NCBI GenBank assembly: GCA_024413635.1
Contig: JAKSTT010000002.1
Coordinates: 1 to 64,000 of the forward strand
Reading direction: 5' to 3'
Source: Treponemataceae bacterium
GTDB lineage: Bacteria; Spirochaetota; Spirochaetia; Treponematales; Treponemataceae
Length of the DNA: 64,000 bases
Part shown: one piece after another, positions 25,921 to 34,683 of the stretch
Numbering within the stretch: position 1 is the stretch's first letter
Layout: every line of letters begins with the position of its first letter
The notes under the pieces: generated by a model
Told to the model about the DNA's origin: nothing
Database searches by the model: none
The model's input: the letters and a program-made list of their open reading frames with translations, nothing else
Made by a program: the position numbers and the translations under genes

Positions 25921-27354
25921 ATGAATAAAAAAGTCGGATATATGCTGCTGACCGTTTCAGCTGTTTCCCTGCTGTTTCTTGCAGCACTGACCGGTTGTGC
26001 ATCAAAACCGGAATCTGTTCCACAGCCACCGGTAGAAATTCCTGCAGAACCGGAACCGGAAGTTTTTACGGAAGAAGGTTTTATCGTCAGATTGCAGCGG
26101 GCTCTCCGCGAAAGTACCGTAGAAGATGCTCTGGCCCTGTATGACGAACTGCCTGAAGAATATGCGGATGACTTTGACCTGCTGTACTTAAAGGCAACAC
26201 TGCTTTTCTCCATTGCTGACTACGAAGGGGCAGCCGCCCAGGCTGATGAACTGGAAGAAATTGATCCGGTAAATACAGACCTGATGATGCTCCGGATGAT
26301 GCTGGCAAAGGCATCAGGAAACGCAGCCGACAAGCAGAAAGTACTGCAGGACCTGCTGAAGGTGGATCCGACCAATACTGATGCCAATACGGAACTGGGT
26401 GATGAATGGATGCTGAAGCGCAATTTCAAGAAGGCAAACCAGTATTACATCAAAGCCCTGGCAGGCGATGCCAACAATGTGGACGCCCTTCTGGGATACG
26501 GCCAGAGCTGTTACTACCTGGGCGAACTGCAGAAAGCCCAGGATACCTTTGAAAAGCTGACATCTGTTGATCCTACCAATGCCTTTGCCTGGTCATTCCT
26601 GGCAAAACTGGACTGTGAATACGAAGACTACGCCTCCGCCATCAAAAACATCAGACACGCCCTTGACCTGGAACCGGAATTCTATGACTACTGGGTTGAT
26701 TACGGTCTGTATCTGAATCACCGTAACCTGAACCAGGAAGCCATTGATGCCTGGACCAGAGCCATTGAACTGCGCCCGGATTACTTTCTGGCTTACGTGT
26801 ACCGCGGCGGTATTTACGACAGCCTGAACCGCCTGGAAGATGCCCTGAACGATTTTGTTACGGTAACAAAACTGAATAAAGAGTATTACTACGCAGATGA
26901 ATCCATAGCCGTGCTTTTGTGGGGACTGCAGGATTACACCCGGAGCCGCGCCTGGTTTGAGAAAACCCTGGAACTGTACCCGTCAAGCAAATCCTACTAC
27001 ATGATGATTGCCCTGACCTATTTCATGGAAGGCACCAAAGAGGCAAAGAAACAGGGACGCGATTACCTGAACAAGGTCGTAATGAAAAAGTACAGCAAGG
27101 ACAGTGCCGAATACGCCGTTGCCCGTCTGTTCTACGATAACCTGCAGCCGGCACAGGTAGATACCAAAGTAAAAGCCATAACCAACGCCAACGAACGGGG
27201 CCGGTGGCTGTTCTACCTGGGCATGTACTTCCACATCAACGGTAATGACGAGATGGCCTATAAATACTATAGTGAAGTAGATAATATCCAGAGTGCCCAG
27301 TTCTTTGAGTTCCGTCTGAACGAATGGGCCATGAAAGGAATCAATGTAAAATGA
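25921..27354 (+). CDS. TPR-repeat lipoprotein
   Basis: 477 residues from the ATG at 25921, preferred over an in-frame start 72 nt upstream because TGGAGTT lies just before it and the lipoprotein signal begins there (MNKKVGYMLL to LAALTGC). A Pro/Glu-rich linker (PQPPVEIPAEPEPE) is followed by about eight tetratricopeptide repeats, for example DLLYLKATLLFSIADYEGAA, VDALLGYGQSCYYLGELQKA and AFAWSFLAKLDCEYEDYASA. Such proteins are scaffolds for protein complexes at the envelope. It overlaps the TraB-family gene by 4 nt (ATGA), so the two are made together. Confidence 0.8.
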   Translation: MNKKVGYMLLTVSAVSLLFLAALTGCASKPESVPQPPVEIPAEPEPEVFTEEGFIVRLQRALRESTVEDALALYDELPEEYADDFDLLYLKATLLFSIADYEGAAAQADELEEIDPVNTDLMMLRMMLAKASGNAADKQKVLQDLLKVDPTNTDANTELGDEWMLKRNFKKANQYYIKALAGDANNVDALLGYGQSCYYLGELQKAQDTFEKLTSVDPTNAFAWSFLAKLDCEYEDYASAIKNIRHALDLEPEFYDYWVDYGLYLNHRNLNQEAIDAWTRAIELRPDYFLAYVYRGGIYDSLNRLEDALNDFVTVTKLNKEYYYADESIAVLLWGLQDYTRSRAWFEKTLELYPSSKSYYMMIALTYFMEGTKEAKKQGRDYLNKVVMKKYSKDSAEYAVARLFYDNLQPAQVDTKVKAITNANERGRWLFYLGMYFHINGNDEMAYKYYSEVDNIQSAQFFEFRLNEWAMKGINVK

Positions 27355-28526
27355 GTCAGACCGAAAAACGCCTGATCCTTGGCGACCGCGAAATTGTTCT
27401 TGTTGGAACAGCCCATATATCTCAGGAAAGTGTAGAAGAAGCAAAACAGGTAATCATCACTGAACATCCTGATTGTGTAGCCATTGAACTTGATGACCAG
27501 CGCCTGGCATCACTGAAAAACCCTGACAGCTGGAAGCAGCTTGATATCGTTAAAGTACTGAAAGACGGCAAGGGATTCCTGATGCTGGCAAATCTGGTAC
27601 TCAGTTCATTCCAGAAACGTCTGGGAGCCGATGTAGGAGTAAAACCTGGTGATGAAATGAAGGCTGCCATTGCCTGTGCTGAAGAAAACGGTATTCCTAC
27701 TGCCATGGTAGACCGCCCCATTCAGACTACCCTGCGTCGGGCCTGGGCAAAAAACTCCTTCTGGGGAAAATGCAAGCTGCTGGGCGTACTTGTTTCCAGT
27801 GCCTTTGAGACAGAAGAAGTGTCAGCAGAAGAAATTGAAAACCTGAAGAACTCCAGCGAAATGGATTCCATGATGAATGAAATGGCAGAATACCTGCCGG
27901 CCGTCAAGCAGGTTCTTATAGATGAACGGGACCAGTATCTGGCTTCCGGTATCTGGAATGCTGCCGGTAAAAAAGTGGTAGCCATTCTTGGTGCAGGCCA
28001 CCTTCCCGGCGTAGAACGCCACCTGAACGCCTATGCTGCTGCCACAGAAAGTTCAGACGTGTCAGAAATCAACGTAATTCCGCCGGCAGGCATCGGAGCT
28101 AAAGTTGCCGGATTGATCTTTCCTGTGGCCATTATCGCCCTTCTGGTGGCAGGATTCTTTACCAGCGGTGCGGGAACTTCCCTGAACATGCTTATCCAGT
28201 GGCTCTTGTGGAATGGTTCTCTTGCAGCCCTGGGAACACTGCTGGCTGCAGGCCATCCGCTGGCAATCCTCACCGGCTTTGTAGGTGCTCCCATTGCCAC
28301 CATCAACCCGGTTATCGGCGTCGGCCTCTTTACCGGTATTGTACAGGCTACTTTTGTTAAGCCAAAAATCAAGGATATGGAGTCTTTGAATGATGACGTT
28401 ACCAGCGTGAAGGGGTTCTACAGAAACAGAATCCTCCGCACGCTGCTGGTATTCTTCCTGTCATCCATCGGCGGTATGATCGGAAACTTCATCGCTGTCC
28501 CCAACCTGATCGCGAGTCTGCACTAA
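27351..28526 (+). CDS. TraB/PrgY-family membrane protein
   Basis: 391 residues from the ATG at 27351, overlapping the previous stop as ATGA. The TraB family is marked by two GX2H motifs and conserved acidic positions: VGTAHISQES near the N-terminus, CVAIELDDQR, and ILGAGHLPGV (about 227–236). Four or five hydrophobic segments fill the last 130 residues. Members were named for control of peptide pheromone in Enterococcus, and the fold is thought to be protease-like (EreA/ChaN/Tiki clan). The pairing with a TPR lipoprotein suggests an envelope quality-control or signalling role, which is inference. Confidence 0.85.
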   Translation: MSQTEKRLILGDREIVLVGTAHISQESVEEAKQVIITEHPDCVAIELDDQRLASLKNPDSWKQLDIVKVLKDGKGFLMLANLVLSSFQKRLGADVGVKPGDEMKAAIACAEENGIPTAMVDRPIQTTLRRAWAKNSFWGKCKLLGVLVSSAFETEEVSAEEIENLKNSSEMDSMMNEMAEYLPAVKQVLIDERDQYLASGIWNAAGKKVVAILGAGHLPGVERHLNAYAAATESSDVSEINVIPPAGIGAKVAGLIFPVAIIALLVAGFFTSGAGTSLNMLIQWLLWNGSLAALGTLLAAGHPLAILTGFVGAPIATINPVIGVGLFTGIVQATFVKPKIKDMESLNDDVTSVKGFYRNRILRTLLVFFLSSIGGMIGNFIAVPNLIASLH

Positions 28527-28532
28527 GTATCC

Positions 28533-28670
28533 AGTCTCACAAAAGCGGGCCCCAGCGACGACAAAAAAAGCAAGGTATCTCCCGTCATTCACTCTGCAGA
28601 TGCGCTGCGCGCCTGCATCGTTGACGGGTCCTCCTTGCTTTTTTTGTCTGCGTCCCACTTTTGTGAGACT
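28533..28670. repeat. large nested inverted repeat downstream of the TraB-family gene
   Basis: Three nested perfect stems: AGTCTCACAAAAG/CTTTTGTGAGACT (28533–28545 with 28658–28670), GACAAAAAAAGCAAGG with its complement (28560–28575, 28633–28648; 16 bp), and CCCGTCA/TGACGGG (28581–28587, 28622–28628). A GATGC/GCATC hairpin lies inside. The 16-bp stem has T-runs on both strands, so it could terminate both convergent operons. It shares the word CGTCGCT (minus strand) with the elements at 7550 and 28696. No reading frame lies within. Confidence 0.75.
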
Positions 28671-28695
28671 AGCTGACAGACTGTCAGACTGTAGG

Positions 28696-28833
28696 GAAGT
28701 AAATACGGGAAGGAAGGCAGAGTCTGGCAAAAACTGTTGCAGGCCGGTACAATAGTTTCCTTGCCGGCCTGCACCTGTAGCGACGCTAGCGAGCGGTTTT
28801 GCCAGACTCTGACTGACTGGCAGTATTTACTTC
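28696..28833 (-). repeat. structured non-coding element, copy 2 of the covarying repeat
   Basis: On the minus strand this matches the 7550–7683 element in layout. Stems are GAAGTAAATAC with GTATTTACTTC (11 bp, outer), CAGAGTCTGGCAAAA with its complement (15 bp), and TGCAGGCCGG with CCGGCCTGCA (10 bp) around the 16-nt loop CAAGGAAACTATTGTA. The small palindrome is CGCTAGCG, again flanked by GCT and TCGCTA. All stems differ in sequence from copy 1 yet stay paired. The outer arm runs 7 nt into the 3' end of oppF. Confidence 0.75.
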
Positions 28834-29843
28834 TGGTACAGCCAGCAGGCTACCTGATGGTCTTTGCCTGCTTCCGCATGTTCTTCCAGCTTCGGCAGAC
28901 TGGTCTTACAGCAGTCCATATGCTTTGGACAGCGGTCATAGAAGGCACATCCGGGGCGCTGTACCGTCGGTGATGGAACATCACCCGGCAGAATAATGCG
29001 CTGGCGCTGTGCTTCAATTTCCGGATCCGGAATAGGTGCTGCAGAAAGCAGTGCCTGGGTATACGGATGCATAGGGTTCTTGTACAGATCCTCGTAGTTT
29101 GCAATTTCCACGATTTTTCCCAGATACATTACGGCAATGCGGTCTGAAATATACTGGATTACTGCCAGGTCATGGGCAATAAAGAGGTATGTCAGTCCCA
29201 TTTCCTTCTGAACTTCCTTGAACAGGTTCAGGATCTGAGCCTGAATGGAAACGTCCAGTGCAGAAACCGGCTCGTCGGCCAGAATCAGCTTTGGTTTCAG
29301 GGCAAGCGCACGGGCAATACCGATTCTCTGACGCTGACCGCCGGAAAATTCGTGGGGATACCGGTTCTTAAAGTAGTGGGAAAGACCAACCAGTTCCATC
29401 AGCCGGTCTACTTCCTTGTCAATTTCTTCATCGGTCATGTGGATAATGCCGCGCTGGCGGTAAATAGCCATAGGTTCGGCAATAATCTGACCGGTGGTCA
29501 TACGGGGGTTCAGTGAACTGTAGGGATCCTGGAATACCATCTGCATGTCTTTGCGGCTGGCAAGCAGCTCTTTTTTGGACATGGTACACAGGTCTTTGCC
29601 GTCCAGCAGAACTTCACCGGCAGTAGGCTTATACAGCTGTGCTACAGCCCGGGCAACGGTAGATTTACCGCAGCCTGATTCACCTACCAGACCCAGGGTC
29701 TCACCCGGTTTAATGGCAAAGTTTACGCCGTCTACGGCATATACATAGTTCTTCTGTCTGCTGAACAGACCTTTGCTTCCCATGGGGAAATGCATTTTCA
29801 GGTCTTTTACTTCAAGCAGGTATTCGCTTTTCTGTTCGCTCAT
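28827..29843 (-). CDS. oppF: oligopeptide ABC transporter ATP-binding protein OppF
   Basis: 338 residues. It is one of two ATPases that power peptide import. Walker A is GESGCGKST, the signature is FSGGQRQRIGIARAL, and Walker B is KLILADEP. The C-terminal extension typical of Opp/Dpp ATPases holds a cysteine cluster (GCAFYDRCPKHMDCCK) that may bind an iron-sulfur centre, as reported for this family. The ATG overlaps the oppD stop (ATGA). It is the last gene of the operon; the outer arm of a structured repeat begins within its final codons. Confidence 0.95.
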   Translation of the reverse strand: MSEQKSEYLLEVKDLKMHFPMGSKGLFSRQKNYVYAVDGVNFAIKPGETLGLVGESGCGKSTVARAVAQLYKPTAGEVLLDGKDLCTMSKKELLASRKDMQMVFQDPYSSLNPRMTTGQIIAEPMAIYRQRGIIHMTDEEIDKEVDRLMELVGLSHYFKNRYPHEFSGGQRQRIGIARALALKPKLILADEPVSALDVSIQAQILNLFKEVQKEMGLTYLFIAHDLAVIQYISDRIAVMYLGKIVEIANYEDLYKNPMHPYTQALLSAAPIPDPEIEAQRQRIILPGDVPSPTVQRPGCAFYDRCPKHMDCCKTSLPKLEEHAEAGKDHQVACWLYQK

Positions 29844-30865
29844 TGTGCATCTCCTTCAGCCATGGCAGCCTTAATATCTTCCGGTCCTGCGTACTGCCAG
29901 CATGAAGCACTGTGTCCGTTTTCAAATTCTTTCAGCGGAGGATACTTCTTCTTACAGATTTCGCTGGCTTTGCTGCACCGTGGATAGAACGGACAGCAGG
30001 GTGGCAGGTCAATAACGTTGGGTGGAAGACCGGGGATGGAATACAGCTTGTCTTTGGTCGGCTTATCCAGACGCGGTACCGAATCAATCAGTCCCTGGGT
30101 ATAGGGATGTTTTGGTTCCTTAAAGATATCAGCAGTAGAACCGCGTTCTACAACACGTCCAGCGTACATAACCATGATGGTGTCACACATACCGGCAACA
30201 ACACCCAGAGAGTGGGTAATCATGATTACGGCAGTACCCAGGCGTTCAGTCAGGTCCTGCATCAGTTCCAGAATCTGTGCCTGAATGGTTACGTCCAGTG
30301 CAGAAGTCGGTTCGTCAGCAATCAGGATTTCCGGGTTACAGGAAAGACCCATGGCAATCATTACACGCTGGCGCATACCGCCGGAAAACTGGTGTGGATA
30401 GCAGTCAATGCGTTCTTCTGCAGCAGGAATACCGGCCAGTTTCAGCATTTCAATGGCTTTTGCCTTGGCATCTTTCTTGTTCAGTCCCTGATGCAGCTGA
30501 ATGGTTTCAATCATCTGGGTTGAAATTTTCAGGAATGGGTTCAGTGAACTCATAGGATCCTGGAAAATCATGGAAATTTTGTTACCACGGATCTTCCGCA
30601 GCTCTTTTTCGTTCAGTTTCAGGATGTCCTGACCGTTGAACAGTACTTCACCGGCTTCAATACGGCCGGGAGTCTGAACCAGATTCATGATGGAAAGGTT
30701 GGTAACACTTTTACCGGAACCTGATTCACCTACGATACCGATGGTTTCACCCTTGTGCAGGTCAAAGTCGATGCCGTTTACAGCACGCACAACGCCTTCA
30801 TCGGTGTAGAAAAATGTTTTCAATCCTTTTACTTCAAGGATTTTTTCGTCACTTACAGGTTTCAT
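29840..30865 (-). CDS. oppD: oligopeptide ABC transporter ATP-binding protein OppD
   Basis: 341 residues, partner ATPase of OppF. Walker A reads GESGSGKSV, the signature [15 protein letters not shown], and Walker B EILIADEP. The C-terminal Cys cluster is [18 protein letters not shown]. OppD and OppF form the cytoplasmic heterodimer under the OppBC channel. The gene starts 8 nt after oppC and is coupled to oppF by overlapping codons. Confidence 0.95.
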   Translation of the reverse strand: MKPVSDEKILEVKGLKTFFYTDEGVVRAVNGIDFDLHKGETIGIVGESGSGKSVTNLSIMNLVQTPGRIEAGEVLFNGQDILKLNEKELRKIRGNKISMIFQDPMSSLNPFLKISTQMIETIQLHQGLNKKDAKAKAIEMLKLAGIPAAEERIDCYPHQFSGGMRQRVMIAMGLSCNPEILIADEPTSALDVTIQAQILELMQDLTERLGTAVIMITHSLGVVAGMCDTIMVMYAGRVVERGSTADIFKEPKHPYTQGLIDSVPRLDKPTKDKLYSIPGLPPNVIDLPPCCPFYPRCSKASEICKKKYPPLKEFENGHSASCWQYAGPEDIKAAMAEGDAQ

Positions 30866-30873
30866 CGTCTACC

Positions 30874-31932
30874 TCACACCTTGTTCTTGCTCTGTGGGTC
30901 AAATGCATCACGTAGACCGTCACCAAGGAAGTTCATGGCAAACAGGAAAATGGTCATGATGATGGCCGGAACCAAGAGCTGCCATGGATACAGTTCCATA
31001 CCTTTTACACCGTCAGAAACCAGGGATCCCCAGCTGGCCAGAGGAGCAGAAACACCCAGACCAAGGAATGACAGGAAACTTTCGTTCATGATGAAAGAAG
31101 GCAGACTCAATGATGAGTAAACGATGATGATACCGATGGTATTGGGCAGCAGGTGCTTGGCAATGATGCGGGCAGGACTTGCACCCATTGATTTGGCAGC
31201 CTGAACGAACTCACTGTTTTTCAGTGAGATGATCTGGCCACGGACTACGCGGGCAATGGAAAGCCAGGAAACCAGCGCGATGGCAACGAACAGGATGACG
31301 ATATTGCGGCCCAGTAAGGCCATCATGATGATAACGATAAGCATGTAGGGAAGCCCGTACATGATGTCGACAAAGCGCATGATCAGGTTATCAAGCCAGC
31401 CGCCGGCATAGCCTGCAACGGCACCAAAGAAAATTCCGACGATAAGGGCAGTAATGGTACCGATGATACCGATGGCGATGGAAATACGGCCACCGTAAAG
31501 GGTACGGGAAAGCATATCGCGGCCCAGGGAGTCAGTTCCCAGGATGTAATGGCGCTGATGAACCGGATTGGTAGCAACATCGGCGCGCATGGCATCAAGT
31601 TCGGCCTGTTCTTCTGCGTTGTATGACGAGCGTTTCTGCTTAGCCATAACCTTGTGGAAATATGCTTCACGCTGCTGGATCATTACTTCACCGGCTGCCT
31701 TGAAACTTGGCGGCAGGTTGGTGTGTTCCAGTACCTGTTCTTCATAGGGATGAATAGGCAGGATAGGAGTAACCAGGGCTAAAAGGCAGTACAGTCCTAC
31801 AACCCACAGACCTATGAGGGCCATCTTGTTTTTCTTCAGGCGTTTCCAGGCGTCATCCCACAGTGAAACAGGCTTAACGTACTGGTTGAATTCATTCAGT
31901 GCCTGTTCAGTTTTTTTGTTGAATTTAAACAT
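30874..31932 (-). CDS. oppC: oligopeptide ABC transporter permease OppC
   Basis: 352 residues with six membrane helices. It begins with the OppC N-terminal domain (SLWDDAWKRLKKNKMALIG) and has the BPD permease loop near AAKSMGASPARIIAKHLLPN, which docks on the ATPases. A charged insert of roughly 60 residues between helix 1 and the TDSLGRD segment (EAYFHKVMAKQKRSSYNAEE) probably faces the periplasm, as in other long OppC proteins. AGGAGG precedes the ATG. It lies 14 nt after oppB. Confidence 0.93.
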   Translation of the reverse strand: MFKFNKKTEQALNEFNQYVKPVSLWDDAWKRLKKNKMALIGLWVVGLYCLLALVTPILPIHPYEEQVLEHTNLPPSFKAAGEVMIQQREAYFHKVMAKQKRSSYNAEEQAELDAMRADVATNPVHQRHYILGTDSLGRDMLSRTLYGGRISIAIGIIGTITALIVGIFFGAVAGYAGGWLDNLIMRFVDIMYGLPYMLIVIIMMALLGRNIVILFVAIALVSWLSIARVVRGQIISLKNSEFVQAAKSMGASPARIIAKHLLPNTIGIIIVYSSLSLPSFIMNESFLSFLGLGVSAPLASWGSLVSDGVKGMELYPWQLLVPAIIMTIFLFAMNFLGDGLRDAFDPQSKNKV

Positions 31933-31946
31933 AATCAGGCACCTCC

Positions 31947-32876
31947 TTATTTGTAACTGATGCGTGGGTCCAGAAGACCGTACAGAATGTCTACGATAAA
32001 GTTCATGAGTACCAGAATCAGTGAGTATACGATAACGGTACCCATAATCAGGGTGTAGTCGCGGTTCAGGGCAGACTTAACAAAGAAGTTTCCAAGACCG
32101 GGAACCAGGAAGATCTGTTCAACTACAACTGAACCGGTGATGATACCGGCAAATGCAGGTCCCAGGTAGCTGACAACAGGCAGCATGGCACCTTTCAGAA
32201 CGTGTTTGAACATGATTTTTGCCTGGGAAAGCCCCTTTGCCCGGGCAGTGCGGATGTAGTCAGAACGGAGCGATTCAAGAACGCTTGAGCGGGTCAGGCG
32301 GGCAATGTAGGCAAAATAGGGGAACGACAGGGTAATGGCCGGCATGATCATGGTTTTAAGACCGGCACGGCTGTTGATCCATCCTGAGGTAGGCAGCAGT
32401 TTCAGCTTCATGGCAAAGGTCAGCATCATAACCGGGCCGACGACGAACAGGGGTATGGATATACCTATGACCGCTATGGACATGGTCAGGTAATCCACCC
32501 AGGAGTTCTGCTTGACCGCCGACACAATGCCGACCAGTACACCGAAAAACAGTGCAACGGCCAGGGCTACAACACCCAGAATGATAGAGTTTGGAAGGCT
32601 GGAACCAATCAGTTCATTAACGGTATAGTCCTTGTTCTTGAACGAAGGTCCCAGATCTCCACGGAGAACATCACCCATATAGCGCAGGTACTGCTTATAC
32701 AGTGGTTCATCCATGTGATATTTTTTCAGAAGATTCTGCATTACTTCTTCTGTAACTTTCTTTTCGCTGGAAAATGGTCCACCTGGAGCCAGGCGGATTA
32801 AAAAGAAGCTTAACGTAACAATGAGGAACATTGTCGGAATTAAGCTTAGAAAACGGCGTATAGCAAAGCGACCCAT
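31947..32876 (-). CDS. oppB: oligopeptide ABC transporter permease OppB
   Basis: 309 residues from the ATG at 32876. An in-frame start 99 nt upstream is rejected because MGRFAIRRFLSLIPTM is the normal OppB beginning and AGGAAA lies 7 nt before it. Six membrane helices are predicted. The conserved APGGPF segment follows helix 1, and the ATPase-docking loop reads RTARAKGLSQAKIMFKH. OppB and OppC form the channel. A hairpin 61 nt upstream separates it from the highly expressed oppA. Confidence 0.95.
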   Translation of the reverse strand: MGRFAIRRFLSLIPTMFLIVTLSFFLIRLAPGGPFSSEKKVTEEVMQNLLKKYHMDEPLYKQYLRYMGDVLRGDLGPSFKNKDYTVNELIGSSLPNSIILGVVALAVALFFGVLVGIVSAVKQNSWVDYLTMSIAVIGISIPLFVVGPVMMLTFAMKLKLLPTSGWINSRAGLKTMIMPAITLSFPYFAYIARLTRSSVLESLRSDYIRTARAKGLSQAKIMFKHVLKGAMLPVVSYLGPAFAGIITGSVVVEQIFLVPGLGNFFVKSALNRDYTLIMGTVIVYSLILVLMNFIVDILYGLLDPRISYK

Positions 32877-32936
32877 ACTTTTTTCCTGTGTTTTTTGCGT
32901 TAAAAATCCCGAACGGGGACACTGTAGTATATACGG

Positions 32937-32971
32937 AAAATGGACCCCTGAGCATGCCAAGGGTCCATTTT
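32937..32971. terminator. hairpin between oppA and oppB
   Basis: AAAATGGACCC and GGGTCCATTTT pair perfectly over 11 bp around a 13-nt loop. In the operon's direction the stem ends in four Ts. A partial terminator or 3'-end stabiliser here would make more OppA than membrane subunits, a common pattern in binding-protein operons. Confidence 0.7.
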
Positions 32972-32993
32972 TCAAAAGGGTTTTCTGAAAAAC

Positions 32994-34574
32994 TTATTTT
33001 TTCAGTTTCAGACCAACATATGGGTGGATATCCTGGGTGTTCATGTACCAGCCATCCCATTTGTCCAGGTCAATCAGGTTCTGTGAAACGTAGAAGTAGA
33101 ATGGAATGATTGCCTGATCACGGGTAACCAGCATTTCTTCTGCTTCCATCAGAACGTCCAGACGAGCCTGACCAGCTGGCATTGAAGCAGCTTTAGCCAT
33201 GGCAGCATCAAATTCCGGATTAGCATAACGACCATCGTTGTTTCCGCTTTCGGTCAGGAACAGTTCCAGGAAGTTTGAAGGATCCTGATAGTCACCTACC
33301 CAACCGGCACGTGCGATGGCAAAGTTGTTGCTCTGGCGTTCATCCAGGAAGGTTGCCCATTCCAGGTTTTCCAGAACTACATCAATACCAAGGTTTTTCT
33401 TCCAGATCTGCTGAACGTATTCAGCAATCTTTTTGTGTGCTTCGTTGGTATTGTAGATAATGGTCATCTTCGGGAAGCCCTGTCCGTTAGGATAACCGGC
33501 TTCAGCCAGCAGTTTCTGAGCTGCAGCTACATCGTAGTGGTTACCTTTTGCAGGAGTGTATCCTGGCATTGGCGGACAGTATCCGTCAGCAGCAATCTGG
33601 CCACCGCGGGTAACTTTGTCTACCAGTTCCTGGCGGTCAATAGCCATGGCCAGTGCTTTACGAACGCGAACGTCTTTCAGTACAGGATCGTTCATGTTCA
33701 GGTAGTAGTAGTAAGAAGACAGCTGTGGAGCGGTCTGGAAGTCATCGCGAAGTTTAACTTCATCAATCATTTCCAGTGGAATACCGGTGCTCCAGTCCAT
33801 TTCACCGTTCTTGTATTTCTGGTAAGCGGTGGTGTCGTTTTCAATAGCCAGGAAGGTAATGCGTGACAGGAATACGTTTTCTTTGTTCCAGTATTTGTCG
33901 TTTGGTACAACAGTTACTTTTTCCTGTGGAACCCATGATTCCAGTACGAATGGACCGTTTCCTACGAAGTTTCCTGGTTTGATCCAGTCAGCACCGTATT
34001 TTTCCATTGCGTGCATTGGCAGACAGGCAAATGCATAGTGTCCCATCATGTCAACAGCGTAAGCAACAGGACCTACCAGCTGAACTTCAAAGGTCTTGTC
34101 ATCTACAGCGCGGATTCCTACAGCTTCTTTTCCGGCTTTACCGGCGTTGTAGTCTTCAGCACCTTTAATGATCATTGCAGGCATGTAAGCATATTCAGCT
34201 GCAGTTTCTGGAGCCAGGTAGTACAGCCATGAATCTACGAAAGTCTGTGCGGTAATTTTTACACCATCACTCCAGGTGCAGTCGCGCAGTTTGAAAGTGA
34301 TAACAGTCTGGTCAGCACTGCGGGTCCAGCTTTCGGCAACGCCTGGAACGGCAGCATTGGTTTCAGGATCGTATCCAACAAGGCCTTCAAACAGAGCCAT
34401 GTAGATGCGGTGTTCAGGAACACCCTGAATTTTAGATGGGTCAAGAGACTGTGGTTCAGTACCGTTGTTCAGGATGAACTCAGCACCAGTAGAAGCTGCT
34501 TCCTTTTTACCACCGGCAAAAACCATTGAGGTAGCAAGGACAACCAGAAGCAGTACACTAAGTAATTTTTTCAT
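32994..34574 (-). CDS. oppA: oligopeptide-binding protein OppA, periplasmic
   Basis: 526 residues, an SBP family 5 protein that captures peptides for OppBCDF. Family features are NNGTEPQSLDPSKIQGVPE near the N-terminus, the conserved VADKTFEVQL-type strand (DDKTFEVQLVGP), and RKALAMAIDRQELV. The signal peptide ends SMVFA-GGKKEA. No cysteine is present at the cleavage site, so it should be free in the periplasm and not a lipoprotein, unlike many spirochaete OppA proteins. GGAGGATTAA precedes the ATG. It is the first gene of the operon, behind its own promoter. Confidence 0.95.
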   Translation of the reverse strand: MKKLLSVLLLVVLATSMVFAGGKKEAASTGAEFILNNGTEPQSLDPSKIQGVPEHRIYMALFEGLVGYDPETNAAVPGVAESWTRSADQTVITFKLRDCTWSDGVKITAQTFVDSWLYYLAPETAAEYAYMPAMIIKGAEDYNAGKAGKEAVGIRAVDDKTFEVQLVGPVAYAVDMMGHYAFACLPMHAMEKYGADWIKPGNFVGNGPFVLESWVPQEKVTVVPNDKYWNKENVFLSRITFLAIENDTTAYQKYKNGEMDWSTGIPLEMIDEVKLRDDFQTAPQLSSYYYYLNMNDPVLKDVRVRKALAMAIDRQELVDKVTRGGQIAADGYCPPMPGYTPAKGNHYDVAAAQKLLAEAGYPNGQGFPKMTIIYNTNEAHKKIAEYVQQIWKKNLGIDVVLENLEWATFLDERQSNNFAIARAGWVGDYQDPSNFLELFLTESGNNDGRYANPEFDAAMAKAASMPAGQARLDVLMEAEEMLVTRDQAIIPFYFYVSQNLIDLDKWDGWYMNTQDIHPYVGLKLKK

Positions 34575-34608
34575 TTAATCCTCCAAAAAAATGAATAAAT
34601 ATGCAGAA

Positions 34609-34637
34609 AGTATACACATATCAAAGGAGGAATACAA
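34609..34637 (-). promoter_or_regulatory. oppA promoter
   Basis: On the minus strand TTGTAT (34637–34632), 17-nt spacer, TATACT (34614–34609). This gives a leader of roughly 28 nt containing GGAGG, so the oppA message is conventionally led. Confidence 0.6.
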
Positions 34638-34650
34638 TAAAAAATTGAAG

Positions 34651-34674
34651 TTTTACTAAAAAAATGTAGTAAAA
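34651..34674 (-). terminator. AT-rich hairpin after radA
   Basis: TTTTACTA and TAGTAAAA pair over 8 bp around an 8-nt loop, 10 nt past the radA stop. The stem is AT-only apart from one GC pair and no T-run follows, so it is a weak terminator candidate at best. Confidence 0.3.
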
Positions 34675-34683
34675 TTAAAGTTT

